Below are positions 1-11,145 of a stretch of 64,000 nucleotides of DNA, one piece after another (the first letter of the stretch is position 1; every line of letters begins with the position of its first letter). The DNA comes from Corythucha ciliata. Lineage: Eukaryota > Arthropoda > Insecta > Hemiptera > Tingidae. A program made the translations under genes and the position numbers. The stretch is from NCBI GenBank assembly GCA_038030265.1, contig CM075943.1, positions 2,480,001-2,544,000 on the forward strand, read 5' to 3'. The notes below the pieces were generated by a model. It ran no database searches. It was not told where the DNA came from and worked only from the letters and a program-made list of their open reading frames with translations.

Positions 1-976
1 TAAAGGTCCAAGGATATCACCGAAATAGCCGCTCCTGTATCCATCTCCATTTTTAAGATACGAGATGCAAACGTCACTGATACCTCAATTGGTTTTACCC
101 AATTTGTTTGGACCGAAAACATGTCCAAAACGTCCATTTCCTCTTCCACAGCAGTCACTTCACGATCCTTGAAACAGACTGCAGCTAATTGCCCCTTCGT
201 TTGACATTTTCTACATTTATAATCCTTGAATGTGCATTCCTCCGACGTGTGATTATTCTTTCCGCAATGGTTGCATCTTATTCGTCGTCCTCGTTCATTT
301 CGACCGATTGTTGCTCTAAAAACAGCTTCAGAAGAAACTTCGACGTTCGAACGGTTCGCTTCTTCCACGGTGCTTGCTTCTTTTTTCAGAGCGATTTTAT
401 AAAGATCCAAAAGAGTTTTTTGCCTCGGATCTTCCTCACACAACCGATCTAAGACACTATTCTGGACCGAGCCGCAAACAAATTTATACTTCAAAAACTC
501 CTCCAAGTGTTCGGCAAATTTACAAGACGTGGCCGCTCTCTTCACTCGTCTGAACCAATTTGAAACTGTTTCCCCGGTGGCTGCTTCAAATCGTGAAAAG
601 ACCGACGTTTCCGAAATAATGACACTCTCGAAGCGAATTGTTTACTCATGACTCCACAAATATCAGAAAAAGTCATGTCCGAAGGTTTAATGGGGTCACA
701 AACGTCCCGAAGAAGGGCATAAGCATCGTTGCCCATGACAGTGATCAACAATGGAACCTTTCTTCCTTCTTCAATCATATTCATCACGAAAAATTGTTCC
801 AATCGCTCTTGATACATGGTCCAATCATCCGCTTCCACGTTAAATTCTTTGATCATGACTATATTGGGAACCGAACAATTTACTTCTCCCTCATTTCTTT
901 TCTCGCTTCTTTCTTCGACATCTACGGCAACGGCACCTCTTTCTCCGTCATAGCTCCTTCTCTTAGTCTTTCCCAT
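1..976 (-). pseudogene. Ty3/gypsy-type gag-protease fragment
   Basis: Retroelement Gag followed by the start of an aspartic protease, read from about 976 down to the window edge. The first 144 codons (976-542) resemble the Gag capsid region. A different frame then continues without a stop to position 1, so a small indel near 565-580 breaks the gene. In the second frame a CCHC zinc knuckle (CNHCGKNNHTSEEC) is followed by a second knuckle in which His is replaced by Gln, at about 300-190. The retropepsin active-site motif DTGA lies near positions 40-25. A candidate primer-binding site and LTR lie just upstream. The rest of pol is outside the window. The family is clear; the exact clade is not. 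Confidence 0.8.
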
Positions 977-991
977 GTTCAGAACTCAACT

Positions 992-1010
992 CGATTATCC
1001 TGGTCGCCAA
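992..1010 (-). other. candidate primer-binding site
   Basis: Minus-strand TTGGCGACCAGGA follows one or two bases after an LTR-like end (...ATATCACA) and precedes the Gag start. TGG followed by a tRNA-acceptor-like sequence is the usual arrangement for a reverse-transcription primer site. I cannot name the tRNA. Confidence 0.5.
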
Positions 1011-1011
1011 T

Positions 1012-1330
1012 TGTGATATCTCGAGCGCGCGTACAAATTAGTTAAGTCTCAACGGAAAAACTAACTTTATTTTTTATCGAACAATTTATCATATGTTGTT
1101 AATTACTTCGGTATATACGATGGGGAAGCGAGGTTCGTTTTTTCAAAGGTAATTCGACTCATAACAAATAAGAAGGTTAGAACCCACCTCACCCCCTTTC
1201 AATGTTTAGAAGAAGTAAGGAGGAGTCTAGTCTCCAACTTCTGCCGTTTCGTTTAGATATTTTTTGTGTTGGTTAAAGTGAATAGTCCCTCGCCTTTTTA
1301 TTTATTTATTTTTTCGGAGATTAGAAAAAT
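1012..1330 (-). repeat. probable 5' LTR of the gypsy-type element
   Basis: On the minus strand the segment ends in CA next to the candidate primer-binding site and contains an AATAAA signal about 60 bases before that end. The upstream boundary is not visible. It is placed here because copy B of the duplication begins matching at 1331. No second LTR is in the window for comparison. Confidence 0.45.
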
Positions 1331-2059
1331 GGATCGTGAACTTGGTGCCCGGCGAAGTAAAGGCTCACAAAGAAGGAGAAGCCAGCTTTAAAAAAAAACC
1401 ATGTTGATATTGTTCCACGATTATCGTTGTAGATTGCAGTCATCGCAGAAAGGGCAGTCGTTTCTGGTACACCGAACACTGAATCCCACCAAAAACTTTA
1501 AAAAAACACACACAGTGTAGTGAGCTCAACGGCCAGAAAATAAGTTTTCATGGGTGATGGCGATACTCACATTTTCACAAGTGCTGTACACCGTACCCTG
1601 TGTCTCGAGTTTGCTTGTCACCCGAAAGTCATCAATTTCGACTAATCCCGGAAGAAACCAAACCCGACATTCGTGTGCTTTTGACGGTGGTCTCTGGAGG
1701 GTGTAAATGTGTCGAACACGTCTGTTATGACTTCAAAAGCATAATTTATTATAATCAACTCATAAATAAACGATTCAATTTGACTACACGAAGTGTTTTT
1801 ACCGTAAGCTGCGCCGGAGTGAAAAGACATTTTGGTTATCTAGAATTCTAGAGAGAGGTGAGGAAAATAATGTTCATCTGAAGCCGGACGGATTCAAAAA
1901 ATCAAGTAGCCCCTGTCGATTGCGAATCAGGTCTTCCCGACACTAATTATTACGTAGAGAAATTTAAAAAATATGTGAAAAACACTGAACTGCCTTAAAA
2001 CGTGGGATTTGTATCAATAATGTCAAACTGTCCTAGGGATTGATGATAAGGTGATAAGG

Positions 2060-2760
2060 TTTATTATGAGTCGAAACTTCCCCGACGTATAACAATAAGG
2101 TCACGCTTTTTTTTATTCATACGGCTCAATGTTTCAGGAAATAAACAACATTAAAGTTTTAACCAACCGGTCATGAGGGTGCATGCAGTCCACCTTATGT
2201 TTCAGAGGTTCTAATAAATCTACTAGCATCCCTGGACTCACGCGGTACTTTCTTATTCTACGCGTAAGGGTGGAGTATGATGGTGTAGGATAATTTGTAC
2301 TATATAAATAGTTATACCCATGAACGCCTGTTATTAGGTCAAAGATAATAGGTAATGAATACATATAACTATTGAGAATGAACGAAATACTCTTACCAAG
2401 AATAAATCTGAGTTTCAACCCTTTCATTAAACTCTCCGGAGACCATTTGGGAACCTTCTTCAAACACAAGGATTTGATTTGGTCATCGTTCAAAAATGTT
2501 TTAATTGTTGATTCCCAATTATCCACTTCCTTTTGTAGCTTCCTAGCCAGGTCTTCTTGGCTGGCATGCTTTTCTTCAAGGTCAGCAGTGACGGCTTAGT
2601 AATAACCACGTGAAATATGAAATTAAGGTAGTTCACAGGTACAACTTGAACATTTAACCATTAACGCAGATTTGAACTCGTCAGACTCCTTCTTCAATCT
2701 TGCGTTTTCCGCTTCAAGTCTTGAAATTCGTTCCTTAATAATTGAATTATTACCTTAACA
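2060..2760 (-). pseudogene. P-element/THAP9-like transposase, N-terminal core (copy A)
   Basis: The reading order on the minus strand is a leucine-zipper-like coiled coil (ERISRLEAENARLKKESDEF, about 2730-2665), an intron, a second coiled-coil stretch (about 2600-2530), then the P-transposase N-terminal core with the KWSPESLMKGLKLRF block and the PTPSYSTLTRRIRKYRVSPG block. THAP9 and P transposases carry these blocks just before the catalytic domain. The frame hits a stop at 2134. Recognisable but frameshifted codons (EPYE then KKRDLI) continue to about 2060, so this copy is a pseudogene. Its THAP zinc finger is most likely the exon at 16374-16219 on the same strand. The intervening LINE and plus-strand P pieces are later insertions or rearrangements. 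Confidence 0.7.
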
Positions 2761-3185
2761 TTCATGGATAGACGAAAACGTGATTTACCCCTAACTAAAT
2801 CATATTCTACTAGCGCTAAAATACCCGTACAAGCTGGTTGCACGGGCGCTTCGGTCAACATACTTTTTCTTGGTTTCGCAAAGTCCCCGGCCCCCACCAA
2901 ATTTGTGCTGCCCACATTCTGTAACTTTTTTAAAACATTGTATCTAAACGCTTACTTTCATTGATATTTTGTGTGCGAATGCATAAGTAGGATAATTATT
3001 TCTATTTTGACACCATCGTTGAAAGTTACAGAATAATGGGCTATTGGATGACTCAGCGCCGAAGTCCTCAGCAATTAGCGGTCATCAATAATCAAAAATA
3101 CCGATAAAGTTATAGTTCCCCGTTTAGCGATCGATCCGTTATACGTTACATAACAAAATAAATTATAACGACATATAATATGATG

Positions 3186-4970
3186 AATTTCCGGTGAGCC
3201 CGATATGGCTTGGGATCCATACGAAAACAACGTCCCCACCAGTCGAACGTATTCTCTCGAGTTGGGCAAGCATATCCAAAATCTGTGGGTCCGTCGAGAA
3301 CTGATCCAGGCCCTTCAGAGCACTCTGGGAGTCCGTACATATTAGAATGTGTGAGCCATCAGGACATATGTCAAGTGCCCGGCATATAGCATATAATTCC
3401 GCCGTATAAATACTTGCGTGAGGAGCAAGTGTCCACGAATGGACAGCGTCCCCCAGCACGACTGCACATCCCACACCCGAGTCCAACCGTGACCCGTCGG
3501 TGTATACGGGTGTGAAGTCCACGAAACGCTTAAGCAATTCGCGAAACCCCACCCGGTAGGCGACGGGCGGGGTGTTTTCTTTTAGGTGTCGGGCTAGTTC
3601 GAGACATATTCGAGGAGCTGGCATGGTCCAAGGAGGGGTTGGCAAGGCCTTGATAGGCATCACCCCGACAAGCGGGATGTCGTTGCGCGAGCGCTCCTCC
3701 TCGGTCCTGATGGCTAGCGGTCGAGTTCGGGTGGGCAATAAACCATAATTTGTACGGTACGGATCCTCAGTAATCATGCCATGAGTGAAGTGCGATGGGG
3801 TAGCCCGTACTCCAGCCGCATAGTTCAGGGTTAATTGCACCCTGCGTAACGTAAGGGGCATCCCCCCGGCGGCGCAGTACAGACTTTGGACGGGGCTAGT
3901 CCTAAATGCCCCTGTCACCACTCGGAGGCCTGCGTTAAACACTTTATCCAGAGCCGCAAGGCAAGTTCTCCGAGCCGATCCGTAGATCGGGGCTCCATAA
4001 TCCAGTTTCGATCTGACCAGGGCATCGAAGAGTTTAATGAGTACTCTCTGTTCAACGCCCCAGTTCAGATTTGCCAACGTCTTGACGGCATTTAATGATT
4101 TTTTACTTCTCGCGCTCAGGTCGGCAATATGAGGCTGCCATCGTAGTGCCCTGTCGAAAATCAAGCCGAGAAATCTGGTGCTATCTTGGAAAACTAGAGG
4201 TACACCATTCATGCGGAGAGTGGGATCATAATGGGGCCTCCGTCTCCTGCAGAAGTGGACGCAAGTGGTCTTTTCTGTGTTAAATTTGAAACCATGTCTC
4301 TCGGCCTGAGCGACGAGGGTGTTTATTGCCGATTGCGCTGCCGATTCTACCTCACTTAGGTCTCTTCCGGAGAGGAAGATACCTAAGTCGTCAACATATA
4401 TAGAATATTTTATATTTTCAGGAACGCACTCGGCAATTATGTTGACGGCAATAAGAAAGAGTGTGCAGCTGAGAACGGATCCTTGAGGGATACCGTTCTC
4501 GAGCACATGTTGTGCCGTCAACACCGACCCCAGTCTAACACGGAATCTTCTGCTACTCAAAAAGCTGAAAATAAACTTGAGAAGTTTTCCGCAGAAGCCC
4601 CACTGATGGATTTTCCTCAAGACGCCAAATCTCCACGTCGTGTCATAAGCCCGTTCGAGGTCGAAGAACACGCCTATAGTGCAGTGATGGTGCAGAAAGG
4701 CGTGCTGAATTTCGGCCTCTACTAGGGCCAGCTGGTCTAACGTTGAGCGGTTCTTTCGGAAACCCCCCTGGTATTGGCTCAGGAGACCACGGGACTCCAG
4801 CTCATAAACAAGCCGGTAGTTTACCATGGACTCCATCACCTTTCCCAGGCAACTTGTTAGTGATATAGGGCGGTAACTATCTACTAGACTGGGATCTTTT
4901 CCTCTTTTAAGGATGGGTACAATGACAGCCTCAACAAGGGTGACCTTGTCTCCCAGGATGGTGGTGACAC
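3186..4970 (-). pseudogene. LINE ORF2 part: reverse transcriptase and RNase H
   Basis: Encodes the second half of LINE ORF2. RT landmarks in order are DSYRPISLTSCLGK (upstream of the first Met), the FFDLERAYDTTW motif, GIPQGSVLS, the catalytic YVDD box (about 4395), and thumb sequences. RNase H follows with YTDGS, AELYAICRAL and TDSQSALKGL. The protein stops being LINE sequence after GLTGN at the left junction, where flanking DNA supplies four or five codons and a stop, so the RNase H domain and all of the 3' coding end are missing. The junction with the endonuclease part has lost the linker and first RT blocks. Inactive. Confidence 0.85.
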
Positions 4971-5639
4971 GTAGTTTACGGAAGGCACATCGGAAGTCAA
5001 GAATATCGGCAGATGGTCGCTTCCAAGCAGCTCACCACCCACAGACCACTGTATCCTCGTCGCTAAAACTGGGGACGCAAAGGCAAGGTCAATGCAGCTG
5101 AAGCGGCCCGACCTGGCCTCAAATCGCGTCCCTTCTGTGCCATTCAAGAGAACCAATCGGGAGTCGCCTATTACGTCCTCCAGGCGGTCACCTGATGGAG
5201 ATGTCCAAGTGGATCCCCACCAGACATTGTGGGCGTTAAAGTCGCCCAACAACAGCACCGGTGGAGGTAATTGGTCGATTAGCTCCGCCAAGGCCACAGG
5301 GTCCCAGTAGACGTCAGGTAAGTACACGTTGCAAATGGTTCCATTGAATGGCGCTTCAACATTTACAGCAATGGCCTGTAGGGGCGTTGTTAGGCTTATC
5401 CTGGATGATGGAATATTTGTTTTTACGTATATAGCCACGCCTCCGTGGGCTCGGCCACCAGGTGCTATTGGTACGGCTGCGTGGAAGGACCGATACCCTC
5501 TCAGTTCAAATTGCCTTCCTTCGGGTAGTTTTGTCTCCTGCAAACAGACACAAAAGGGGTTTCTTTCCGAAATAAGACGACTGAGGTCCAGATAATTAGT
5601 CGATAATCCCCTAATGTTCCACTGCAGGAGCGACTCCAT
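4884..5639 (-). pseudogene. LINE ORF2 part: apurinic-type endonuclease
   Basis: N-terminal endonuclease domain of LINE ORF2 (EEP fold), which nicks target DNA for reverse transcription. Visible motifs: QWNIRGL near the start, LQETKLP with the catalytic Glu, LLLGDFNAHN about residue 130, and GSDHLPI near residue 215 with the catalytic His. After about residue 225 the frame changes through a deletion, and the remaining codons before the stop are out of register with the RT part. A complete element would run on for more than 200 residues before the RT finger blocks. Confidence 0.85.
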
Positions 5640-5805
5640 TACAAGTTAAGGTAGATGGAGTGCCCCCATGTCTTGCAAGAGGCAATCGTCAAAATTTTAC
5701 TACTACTCAATACGTCACTGACATCATTAATTCGTGGCGGTAGAAAAAGTGGTCCGTGAACTGTCACGGCACCTCTCTTTGCAGGCCTCCCGGCGGACGC
5801 AGGTC

Positions 5806-6530
5806 CTACGGGAGGCACGTCCCGCATGGCCGTTGGCCCCGCGGGTGAAACGGGTTTTCAAACGGTAGTTTGAAAACCCCTTCACTTGGTGGAGAAGGGG
5901 CTTTCTTGGTGTTGGTGATGGGGGTTCGCCCTACGGCCACCGCCGCGTAAGAGGCACCCCCCGACTGCACAAAACTTTTTCCCCGGACCATTGCCCGGGC
6001 TTCTTGGAATCTCAACTTGTGGTCTGTGCCTTTTCGTACTTTTTGTATTTCAATCTCTTCCAGGAAGCTCGGACATTTTTTATCTCTCGTGTCGTGTCTA
6101 CCGCCACAATTGAGGAACTTAGGGGTTCCACAACCTCCTTCGTGTTTTTCAGCACCACAGCCACACATTGATGTCTGTGAGCGGCAGGTATTGGCAATGT
6201 GTCCAAATTTCAAGCATTTCAAACAGCGAAGGGGGGACGGATAATAGGGGCGTACTTTTAAGAGGCAGACACCCGCCTCAACTCTTTCCGGAAGGACGCC
6301 CGAAGCAAACGTGAGCACCCAGGAACGAGTGCCCACAAGTACTCCGTCACGTCTAGCACGGATACGGCGAACGCCTATCACTCCTACTTCTGCCATTTCC
6401 CTAAGGACCTCTTCTTCTGTGCAAGCGTCTAGCCATGCACAGTATATGACACCTCGCGACGTATTGAGTGTCGCGTGTGGCTCAACAGACTGGGGATGGA
6501 ATATTTCGAGTACCCCCCGTATATTCCGGG
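5806..6530 (-). pseudogene. LINE ORF1 (Gag-like, CCHC zinc knuckles)
   Basis: RNA-binding Gag-like protein of the LINE. The open frame from 6396 contains a first CCHC knuckle CLKCLKFGHIANTC (about residues 57-70), followed by a CxC-rich second and third knuckle. Upstream of the first Met, recognisable Gag codons (including SRGVIYCAWLD) continue to about 6530, so the real N-terminus is lost at the inversion junction. The C-terminus is basic and proline-rich. ORF2 starts about 170 bases further on. Confidence 0.75.
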
Positions 6531-6708
6531 GGGGTCCGTATATTGTCTATATTGTCGTACATTCAGTCGTATATTGTACTCTTCATGAATAGACTGCCGT
6601 GGCTGGACTATGCGTGTGGCTCAGCCTTTCTGATGTGATAGGAAAGAAAAACAATAGTATATAGTTAATCGTACAAGTAGCTGCGCAAAATGGCCACGTT
6701 GCTGACGC

Positions 6709-6710
<2 letters not shown>

Positions 6711-6753
<43 letters not shown>
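6711..6753 (+). repeat. LINE poly(A) tail
   Basis: An uninterrupted run of 43 A bases, followed directly by the right copy of the GATGAA duplication. It marks the true 3' end of the LINE and shows that the insertion is oriented on the plus strand even though its open frames are on the minus strand. Confidence 0.9.
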
Positions 6754-6755
<2 letters not shown>

Positions 6756-7448
6756 TGAACACATTGACATATCAACAAACACACATTTAAATTATCAACA
6801 AATTTTTAAATAGTCTGCACATGAATGTAGCGATCATAGTCAATTTAATTCCAAAAATGGCCACTAATAGATTAATAAGCAATTGGCACTTCGACATCCA
6901 TGATGACGACACGATGCTGCTTTAAAACCGTTGTCATAGTTGATTCACTGTTTCATCAGTTCGTTTTCATTTATTGACCTCTGACAGTAGTTGTTTTATG
7001 ATTGTGAAGTAACATCTATAGGCACGAACTGAAAATGATTTACGTTTAGGTTTTACAATAAACGCGTGATGAGAATCTTACTTTCCAGCTGCTTCGCTCC
7101 ACGGTATACGAATTACGATGATCTTTTGTTCGTACCAAATGCTCCAGCCAGATAAGGCCATAAGTGCGACTGACGAGTTTTTAGTTACAACTCATGGACT
7201 ATGTAATGTATCAGTACAGTAGGAACTTTCGAAGATTCCTTTCCGGATAATGATCAATTGATATGATGTCATTGATACACGTTGATTGATATGTTGTCAC
7301 CAGCAGTGTATTACTTTCTTTATTTTGATTGCCTCGCGAAATCATATTTATATGTAGACTTGAATATTATGAACTCAATCTGACGGCAAGGATTTAGACA
7401 TATTAAAAAAGAGGCTGAACAGCGTCAGATAACCCAGTCATATAGTAT
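6754..7448. other. no gene seen; sequence shared with copy B
   Basis: AT-rich DNA matching 39886-40438 in copy B. It could be the 5' non-coding region of the plus-strand P-type element that follows, but no terminal repeat was identified. Confidence 0.5.
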
Positions 7449-8879
7449 ATGCCAGAGACAGGAGTCTCAGGAGAGAATCCTGACTTCAAGACACGGTTTG
7501 AAACCATCAAACTGACCAGTGTCTCGTCTTTTTCTGCAGTTGGAGTGAAAACACCGTGGAAACAGGTCGTTGCCTGTCATGTGACGGGCGTAACCACTGG
7601 TGCAACACATTCAAGTGAGTTCGTGTTTGAAGTCGTTAAATTCGTCGAGGATTGCGACCTACGAATTGTAAGCGTAACATCGGATATGGGTGGGAAAAAT
7701 GTGAGTTTCTGGAGTCTTCATAACATTGGAGCCAAAAAAGACGGCTATAGAAGATCGCATTTCGTGTGGAACGATCACAATATTCAAGTTGTCCCAGATG
7801 TCAGTCATTTGCCGAAAATTTTGAAAAACTGTTTTCTAAATACTTCCATCACATTGCCATCTTCCGCGGCTGACGAAGAAAATCTCGTCACCAACTTGGT
7901 TGACGGAAGTTTCGTTAAAAGACTCTGGCACATGGAAATAGAAGGCGAAAAAGATTTCCGTCTGCTTAACCACCTGAAGCATGAGGATTTATACCCGACG
8001 AACTTCGAGAAAAGGAATGTGGGACCGGCGGTTAGATTTTTCTCAGAAAAAACGGCGTCAGCATTAGAAGTTGCTGTTCAATTAAAATTGGTCGAAATAG
8101 AGGCTCTAACCACCGCCTGGTTTATAAGGCTCATAGCTCGATGGTTCGAACTAGTGTCGAGTAGATTACGGAAAAGAAATGTAACGAAGCGAAACAAACA
8201 TGAAAAAATGGATTTTCTCCAAAAATTTATATCGGTAACCCAGGAGACTAGATTTGACCGCGAAGATAAATGGAAGCCACTCAACAGTGGATTGATCCTT
8301 TCATCATCGTCAATAACGTGTTTGTGCGACTTCCTGATCGACGATGTGGGATACGACTTCCTACTTTTAAGTAGATTCACGCAAGACGCACTGGAAAATG
8401 TTTTTTCACAGATCAGGAGGCGTGGAGGAGCGACTCCGTCGGTATCCAAGTGTTTAGTAGCCCTCAAAATTGTGACGTTGGCACAATTTGTCTCTGATGT
8501 GAAGTCGTCCAATTACACCACTGACTCGGACTATTTCTTATTAGAATATTTCGGCTCATCAGTTGGGCCAGAATCAAGTAAAACCCCATCCACACCGGCC
8601 GACCACAGTTCTAACGAAGGAATTCCAGGATTCTCAGGAGAGAATCCTGACTTCAAGAGACGGTTTGAAACCCTCAAACTGACCAGCGTCTCGTCTGTTT
8701 CTTCAGTTGGACTCCCAGACTATGACATAAATCTTCTAGTATATTTAGCTGGAAGCGCAACCAACGCAGTTTTGAAGCGGCAGTTGTGCTCTGACTGCAA
8801 AGACTTTTTAAGCCGTGATTTAATTTCGAATTTACATCCAAGTTTTACCATTTACGTGAACACGCGCAATCTTGGATGA
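7449..8879 (+). CDS. P-element/THAP9-like transposase core
   Basis: A 476-codon open frame covering the RNase H-like catalytic and GTP-binding regions of a P-element superfamily transposase, a nuclear cut-and-paste enzyme. Recognisable blocks in order: TPWKQVVACHVTG, VSVTSDMGGKN (about residue 75), VPDVSHLPKILKN, NVGPAVRFFSEKTASALE (about residue 195), WKPLNSGLILSS, then DALENVFSQIRRRGGATPS (about residue 315), the C-terminal signature of this family. It lacks the THAP finger and coiled coil, so it is N-terminally truncated or uses unseen exons. A peptide around SGENPDFK occurs twice (near residues 7 and 395) as an internal repeat that splits the C-terminal domain. Copy B lacks nearly all of this region. 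The frame is open but the element is probably inactive. Confidence 0.8.
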   Translation: MPETGVSGENPDFKTRFETIKLTSVSSFSAVGVKTPWKQVVACHVTGVTTGATHSSEFVFEVVKFVEDCDLRIVSVTSDMGGKNVSFWSLHNIGAKKDGYRRSHFVWNDHNIQVVPDVSHLPKILKNCFLNTSITLPSSAADEENLVTNLVDGSFVKRLWHMEIEGEKDFRLLNHLKHEDLYPTNFEKRNVGPAVRFFSEKTASALEVAVQLKLVEIEALTTAWFIRLIARWFELVSSRLRKRNVTKRNKHEKMDFLQKFISVTQETRFDREDKWKPLNSGLILSSSSITCLCDFLIDDVGYDFLLLSRFTQDALENVFSQIRRRGGATPSVSKCLVALKIVTLAQFVSDVKSSNYTTDSDYFLLEYFGSSVGPESSKTPSTPADHSSNEGIPGFSGENPDFKRRFETLKLTSVSSVSSVGLPDYDINLLVYLAGSATNAVLKRQLCSDCKDFLSRDLISNLHPSFTIYVNTRNLG

Positions 8880-9744
8880 CTACAGGTGCCTTGCGTCAGC
8901 ATTGTAGAACTTTATTTTAATTGTCATTTAATTTATGACAAGTACCTACTTCACGTACATACTGCGCCACAACTCGCCCGGCCTGATTGAAAAAATTACT
9001 GATGAAATAGGGTTCCAGTATTCATGTTCATAGATTTTTCTCCAAAAAAACGGCGTCAGCATTAGAAGTTGCTGTTGAATCAAAATTGGTCGAAATAGAA
9101 GCTCCAACCACCGTCTGGTTTATAAGACTCATTGCTCTCTGGGTCAAGTTTCTCCAAAAATTTATATCCGTAATCCAGGAGACTACAATTGACAGGGAAG
9201 ATAAATGGAAGCCACTCAACAGTGGGTTGATCCTTTCATCGAAAGTAAACCGCCGACCGCAGTTCCAACACAGGAAATCCAGAGAGGAGAGAATCCTTAC
9301 TTCAAAAGACGGTTTGAAACCCTCACAATACCAGTGTCTCGTCTGTTTCTTCAGTTGGACTCACAGACTATGACATAAATCTTCTAGTATATTTAGCTGG
9401 AAGCGCAACCAACGCAGTTTTGAAGCGGCAGTTGTGCTCTGACCGCAGACTTCTTAAGCCGTAATTTAATTTCGAATTGACATCCAAGTTTTACCATTTA
9501 ATTAAACACGCGCCATCTTGGAGGACTACAGGTGCCTTGCGTCAGCATTGTTGAACTTTATTTTAATTGTCATTTAATTTATGACAAGTACTCCACGTAC
9601 ATACTGCGCCACAACTCGTCCGGCCTGATTGCAAAAATTACTGGTGATACAGGGTTCCAGTATTCGTGTCCGTGCCAGAAGAAAAAAATTATTGATTTAC
9701 GGTCATATTCTGTTGTACATAGTACAGCACGACCGGATGATTAA
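8880..9744 (+). pseudogene. second, degenerate P-transposase segment
   Basis: A broken repeat of the preceding gene's second half. The FFSEKTASALE-type block recurs near 9035-9075, followed by the WKPLNSGLILSS block near 9208-9240, the GAGAATCC repeat near 9289, and a C-terminal tail ending in LRSYSVVH near 9692-9722. That tail matches the end of the transposase at 24332-25731. Frameshifts and deletions separate the pieces. Confidence 0.65.
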
Positions 9745-9849
9745 TCCCTATCTTCTCGTGAAACAATAGGTAAAGTTGTAATCAAAATTTATATCAGATA
9801 CTGTAACTTGTCCATTGTTTAAATTATGAGCATATCTACTTATAAACGT

Positions 9850-10330
9850 AGGACCGACGGTTAGTAATTTTCTTAACACGAGAGGCTCTATCCACCTCCT
9901 GCTCTATGCCTCCCAAGTGCATTGGGAAAAGAAAGTGTTACGAAGACAAGCGAAAATGGAGTTTTATGAAAAATGAAAAAGACCATTCCAAAGTAAGTTG
10001 TCGTCGAGGAGCTACACCATCGGTGTCAAAATAATCGTTTTTCACGCTATACAATTATAGTGACAGCAGGCCAATTCGTGTCCGACGTGAATTCGTCTAA
10101 CTAATCCTCCGACTCTGAATTCTTCCTGTTATATAATACGTCAGTTCATCACCTGGGTGAAATTATACTGATATTCCGACGACGACTGCCGTCTGCAGTT
10201 TCAACACTCCAGGAATTCTGGACTTCAGGATACCTTTTGAAACCGTGACACTGACCTGTGTCTTTGATGGTGAATTTGGGTGTCCATGCCTGATGAAAAA
10301 ATATAATTGAACGTTATTCTGATTAGCAGT
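9850..10330 (+). pseudogene. third P-transposase remnant
   Basis: Short frameshifted pieces: RGATPSVSK near 10005, GQFVSDV near 10065 and a fourth copy of the GAATTCTGGACTTCAGG-type repeat near 10205. Present in both copies A and B, so it predates the duplication. Confidence 0.55.
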
Positions 10331-11145
10331 ATTTCTGTGTTGTGCAATTGAGTCATATATGACCCACAGTCCAAAAACCTCAGACAGGTGTGCACAATGA
10401 TGTTCATAAAAATTTGGTATAATTCCACCAAAGTTACTCACCAAAGTTACTCCTTAATCATCGGAGGTCTTATTTTTATACGATTTGTGTAGGATTCTTA
10501 TTTTTCTACTTTCGAGCCATGAATGTCAGTTTTCCTTTATGCCAGATTGGGTTCAAACAATGTTCTGCGATCAAAAATATTAGGTATCTGAGAATTTCGA
10601 AGGTCGTTGGCTGAAGATAGTATTGGAGGGTGGGAAGGGCGAAAGTTGCGATTACGGCGCTTAGAGAGGATTTCATGAACTTGAAAGATGGGAGAATTGT
10701 TGGAATTCGATCCAAAAACTTGTCCGGGCACTTATGACCTCTTGTTGTACTGGATCCGGCGTTGGTCCAAGAATTGGCAAACGAGCACTGGAAAATTTTG
10801 GTTTAATGTCTCCTTAACGCAGAGGATGAAGCATTACTATTACATTGAAGCCAAGTTTTACCGTTACATTATTCAGATGAAGTTTCATACAGAAATCACC
10901 TGAAGGATGAAGTATTTGTGCATTGCCTGGGCAGCGATGTCGGCTTCTCAATTGCGTCCCACCTTTAACATGTTATTTCGATGGTCTTATGCTCGCAGGT
11001 AAAATTAGGAACCCGCATAGTCTTCAAAAGGTCATGATCAAAGCGAAAAATCTGGTAAAACTTGCAAAACAATACTACATGGAATATAAAATATTTAGTT
11101 ATAAATGGGCAACTTCATGCGGCCCATACACGTACAATCAATATA
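10331..11145. other. no gene supported
   Basis: AT-rich sequence shared with copy B (41745-42552). The short open frames here have no recognisable domain. Confidence 0.4.

Larger units (their letters stand above)
3186..6753. mobile_element. LINE (I/Jockey-like) with twin-priming-type inversion
   Basis: A 3.57 kb non-LTR retrotransposon absent from the equivalent point of copy B (near 39885), which has an uninterrupted ATATGATGAACACATTG. GATGAA is repeated on both sides here as a short target-site duplication. The coding part (Gag, endonuclease, reverse transcriptase, RNase H) is on the minus strand, yet a 43-base poly(A) ends the element on the plus strand. The outer left edge lies in the middle of RNase H. 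An inverted 5' portion (3186 to about 6540) followed by a short sense 3' end (about 6540-6710) plus poly(A) is the structure produced by twin priming. Confidence 0.85.

Noticed and set aside
2372..2599. Plus-strand frame repeated in both duplication copies
   Set aside because: Antisense shadow of the P-type transposase core exon.
6711..6753. Poly(A) as evidence that the LINE genes lie on the plus strand
   Set aside because: Gag, endonuclease and RT are clearly on the minus strand; the inversion explains the poly(A) orientation.
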